A DNA stretch of 64,000 nucleotides from Shinella curvata (GTDB lineage: Bacteria > Pseudomonadota > Alphaproteobacteria > Rhizobiales > Rhizobiaceae): contig NZ_JALJCJ010000003.1 of the NCBI RefSeq assembly GCF_022899935.1, forward strand, positions 539,720 through 603,719. The letters are read 5' to 3'. The notes under the pieces were generated by a model that worked only from the letters and a program-made list of their open reading frames with translations, searched no databases and was not told where the DNA came from. A program made the translations under genes and the position numbers. Each line of letters starts with the position of its first letter. Positions within the stretch are counted from its first letter, which is position 1. Shown in pieces: positions 63,255 to 64,000 of this stretch.

Positions 63255-63390
63255 GATCTGTCCCCGAAGCGATTTCCGCATGACGCGGCGGTTAAGGAAT
63301 CACGCCGCAATCTTCGCTCCAGCAATAATCTGTTAACCCTAACAGAGTGTTAATTGGCCGATTCTCCCGGCTTTCTCCAAAGGTTACCCC

Positions 63391-64000
63391 ATGGCCCCCT
63401 TCCAGTTCATCGACCGGCCCTCTCCCTTCAACACGAAGAACGGGAAGACGCTGCCGATCTTTGCGATCACGCCGGCCCACATCGAGACCGGCACGATCGA
63501 TCCGATCGCCTTGGATTGGGCGAAGAAGGCGGGCTTCAAGGCGGATTCGGGTGCGCTTCTGATGGTGCCGACAGCGGATGGCCATCTCGGCGGTGCCCTC
63601 TTCGGGCTGGGCAAGAACCCGTCCGACGCCCCCTTCCTGGCGGGCAAGCTCGCCCGCGCGCTGCCGGCCGGCGACTGGCATGTCGAGACCGCGCCGCTGA
63701 CGGCAAACCGTCTGGCGCTCGGCTATGGTCTCGGCAGCTACCGTTTCGAGCGCTACAAGGCCTCCGTCTCCGAAGCCCCGACGCTGCTCATCCCCTCCGA
63801 TGCCGACGCCACCGATATCAAGCGCCAGCTCGCCGGCGTCTTCCTCGCCCGCGACCTGATCAACACGCCCACCAACGACATGGGCCCGGATGCGCTGGAG
63901 GACGTTTTTCGCGCGCTCGGCGAGCACTACAAAGCCAAGGTCTCTGTCATCTCGGGCGACGACCTGCTCAAGGAGAACTTCCCGCTCGTGCACACGGTCG
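63391..64000 (+). CDS. leucyl aminopeptidase family protein (partial, cut by window end)
   Basis: The ATG at 63391 opens a frame that continues to the window edge (203 codons visible). The visible part is the N-terminal non-catalytic domain of an M17 leucyl aminopeptidase (GALLMVPTADGHLGGALFGLG) and the start of the catalytic domain with FLARDLINTPTNDMGPDALE, the family hallmark. The metal-binding residues would lie beyond the window. The group known from rhizobia has a divergent N-domain like this one. AAAGGT lies before the ATG. Confidence 0.88.
   Translation, partial: MAPFQFIDRPSPFNTKNGKTLPIFAITPAHIETGTIDPIALDWAKKAGFKADSGALLMVPTADGHLGGALFGLGKNPSDAPFLAGKLARALPAGDWHVETAPLTANRLALGYGLGSYRFERYKASVSEAPTLLIPSDADATDIKRQLAGVFLARDLINTPTNDMGPDALEDVFRALGEHYKAKVSVISGDDLLKENFPLVHTV

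Overview
The window is GC-rich, densely coding DNA with short intergenic gaps, and its gene content is typical of an alphaproteobacterium of the order Hyphomicrobiales, most likely Rhizobiaceae. That placement is an inference. It rests on a sugar transport set laid out like the Sinorhizobium fructose locus (frcR, frcBCAK), a cpa/tad Flp-pilus cluster in the rhizobial order, a BA14K-family protein, palindromic intergenic elements of a type common in rhizobia, and paralogous FCD-type GntR regulators. I see no insertion sequence, prophage, plasmid origin or CRISPR array, so this reads as ordinary chromosome or chromid backbone.

Layout. 1-4 kb: the start of an unidentified gene, a 0.7 kb stretch without a gene, an FMN split-barrel protein divergent from a MocR-type regulator, a class I glutamine amidotransferase and a 58-residue secreted protein. 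4-10 kb: a sugar-uptake locus with a mutarotase, a ROK repressor (frcR) and the frcBCAK transport operon. 10-22 kb: housekeeping and stress genes (dihydroorotase, Crp/Fnr regulator, stand-alone receiver, DoxX, SelW-like, BA14K, phosphomannomutase, tRNA-Leu, HPP-CBS protein, glutamate dehydrogenase, two Rnk-like proteins, DUF488, 5-formyl-THF cyclo-ligase, an MFS carrier).

22-36 kb: a hydroxyproline catabolic locus. It holds three GntR regulators, a proline-racemase-family enzyme, a DapA-like deaminase, a reductase of the Ldh family, a ketoglutarate-semialdehyde dehydrogenase, a polar amino-acid ABC importer, a D-amino-acid-dehydrogenase-like flavoprotein and a fused aconitase X. Together these could take 4-hydroxyproline to 2-oxoglutarate, and 3-hydroxyproline through pyrroline-2-carboxylate to proline. 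Recurrent AT-rich operators lie in front of several of these genes. 36-39 kb: UDP-glucose dehydrogenase, tRNA-Ser, a small membrane protein and MsrA.

39-51 kb: nucleoside uptake and salvage. A Bmp-type binding protein, an ATPase and two permeases feed cytidine deaminase, purine nucleoside phosphorylase, deoC and deoA on the plus strand. Phosphopentomutase, adenosine deaminase and uracil phosphoribosyltransferase lie on the minus strand, and the two groups converge on a retropepsin-like protease. 51-63.3 kb: Flp pilus biogenesis. Two TadE-like pseudopilins and an orphan secretin-N-domain protein diverge from flp-cpaABCDEF-tadBC, and tadD lies opposite. The window ends inside a leucyl-aminopeptidase-family gene.

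The most rewarding places for a second look are the hydroxyproline locus (noncanonical Ser/Thr catalytic pair in the racemase-family enzyme, duplicated operators, a perfect 45-bp palindrome abutting a gntR start codon), the orphan CpaC-N-domain protein, and the gdhA terminator that also encodes the tail of the facing gene.
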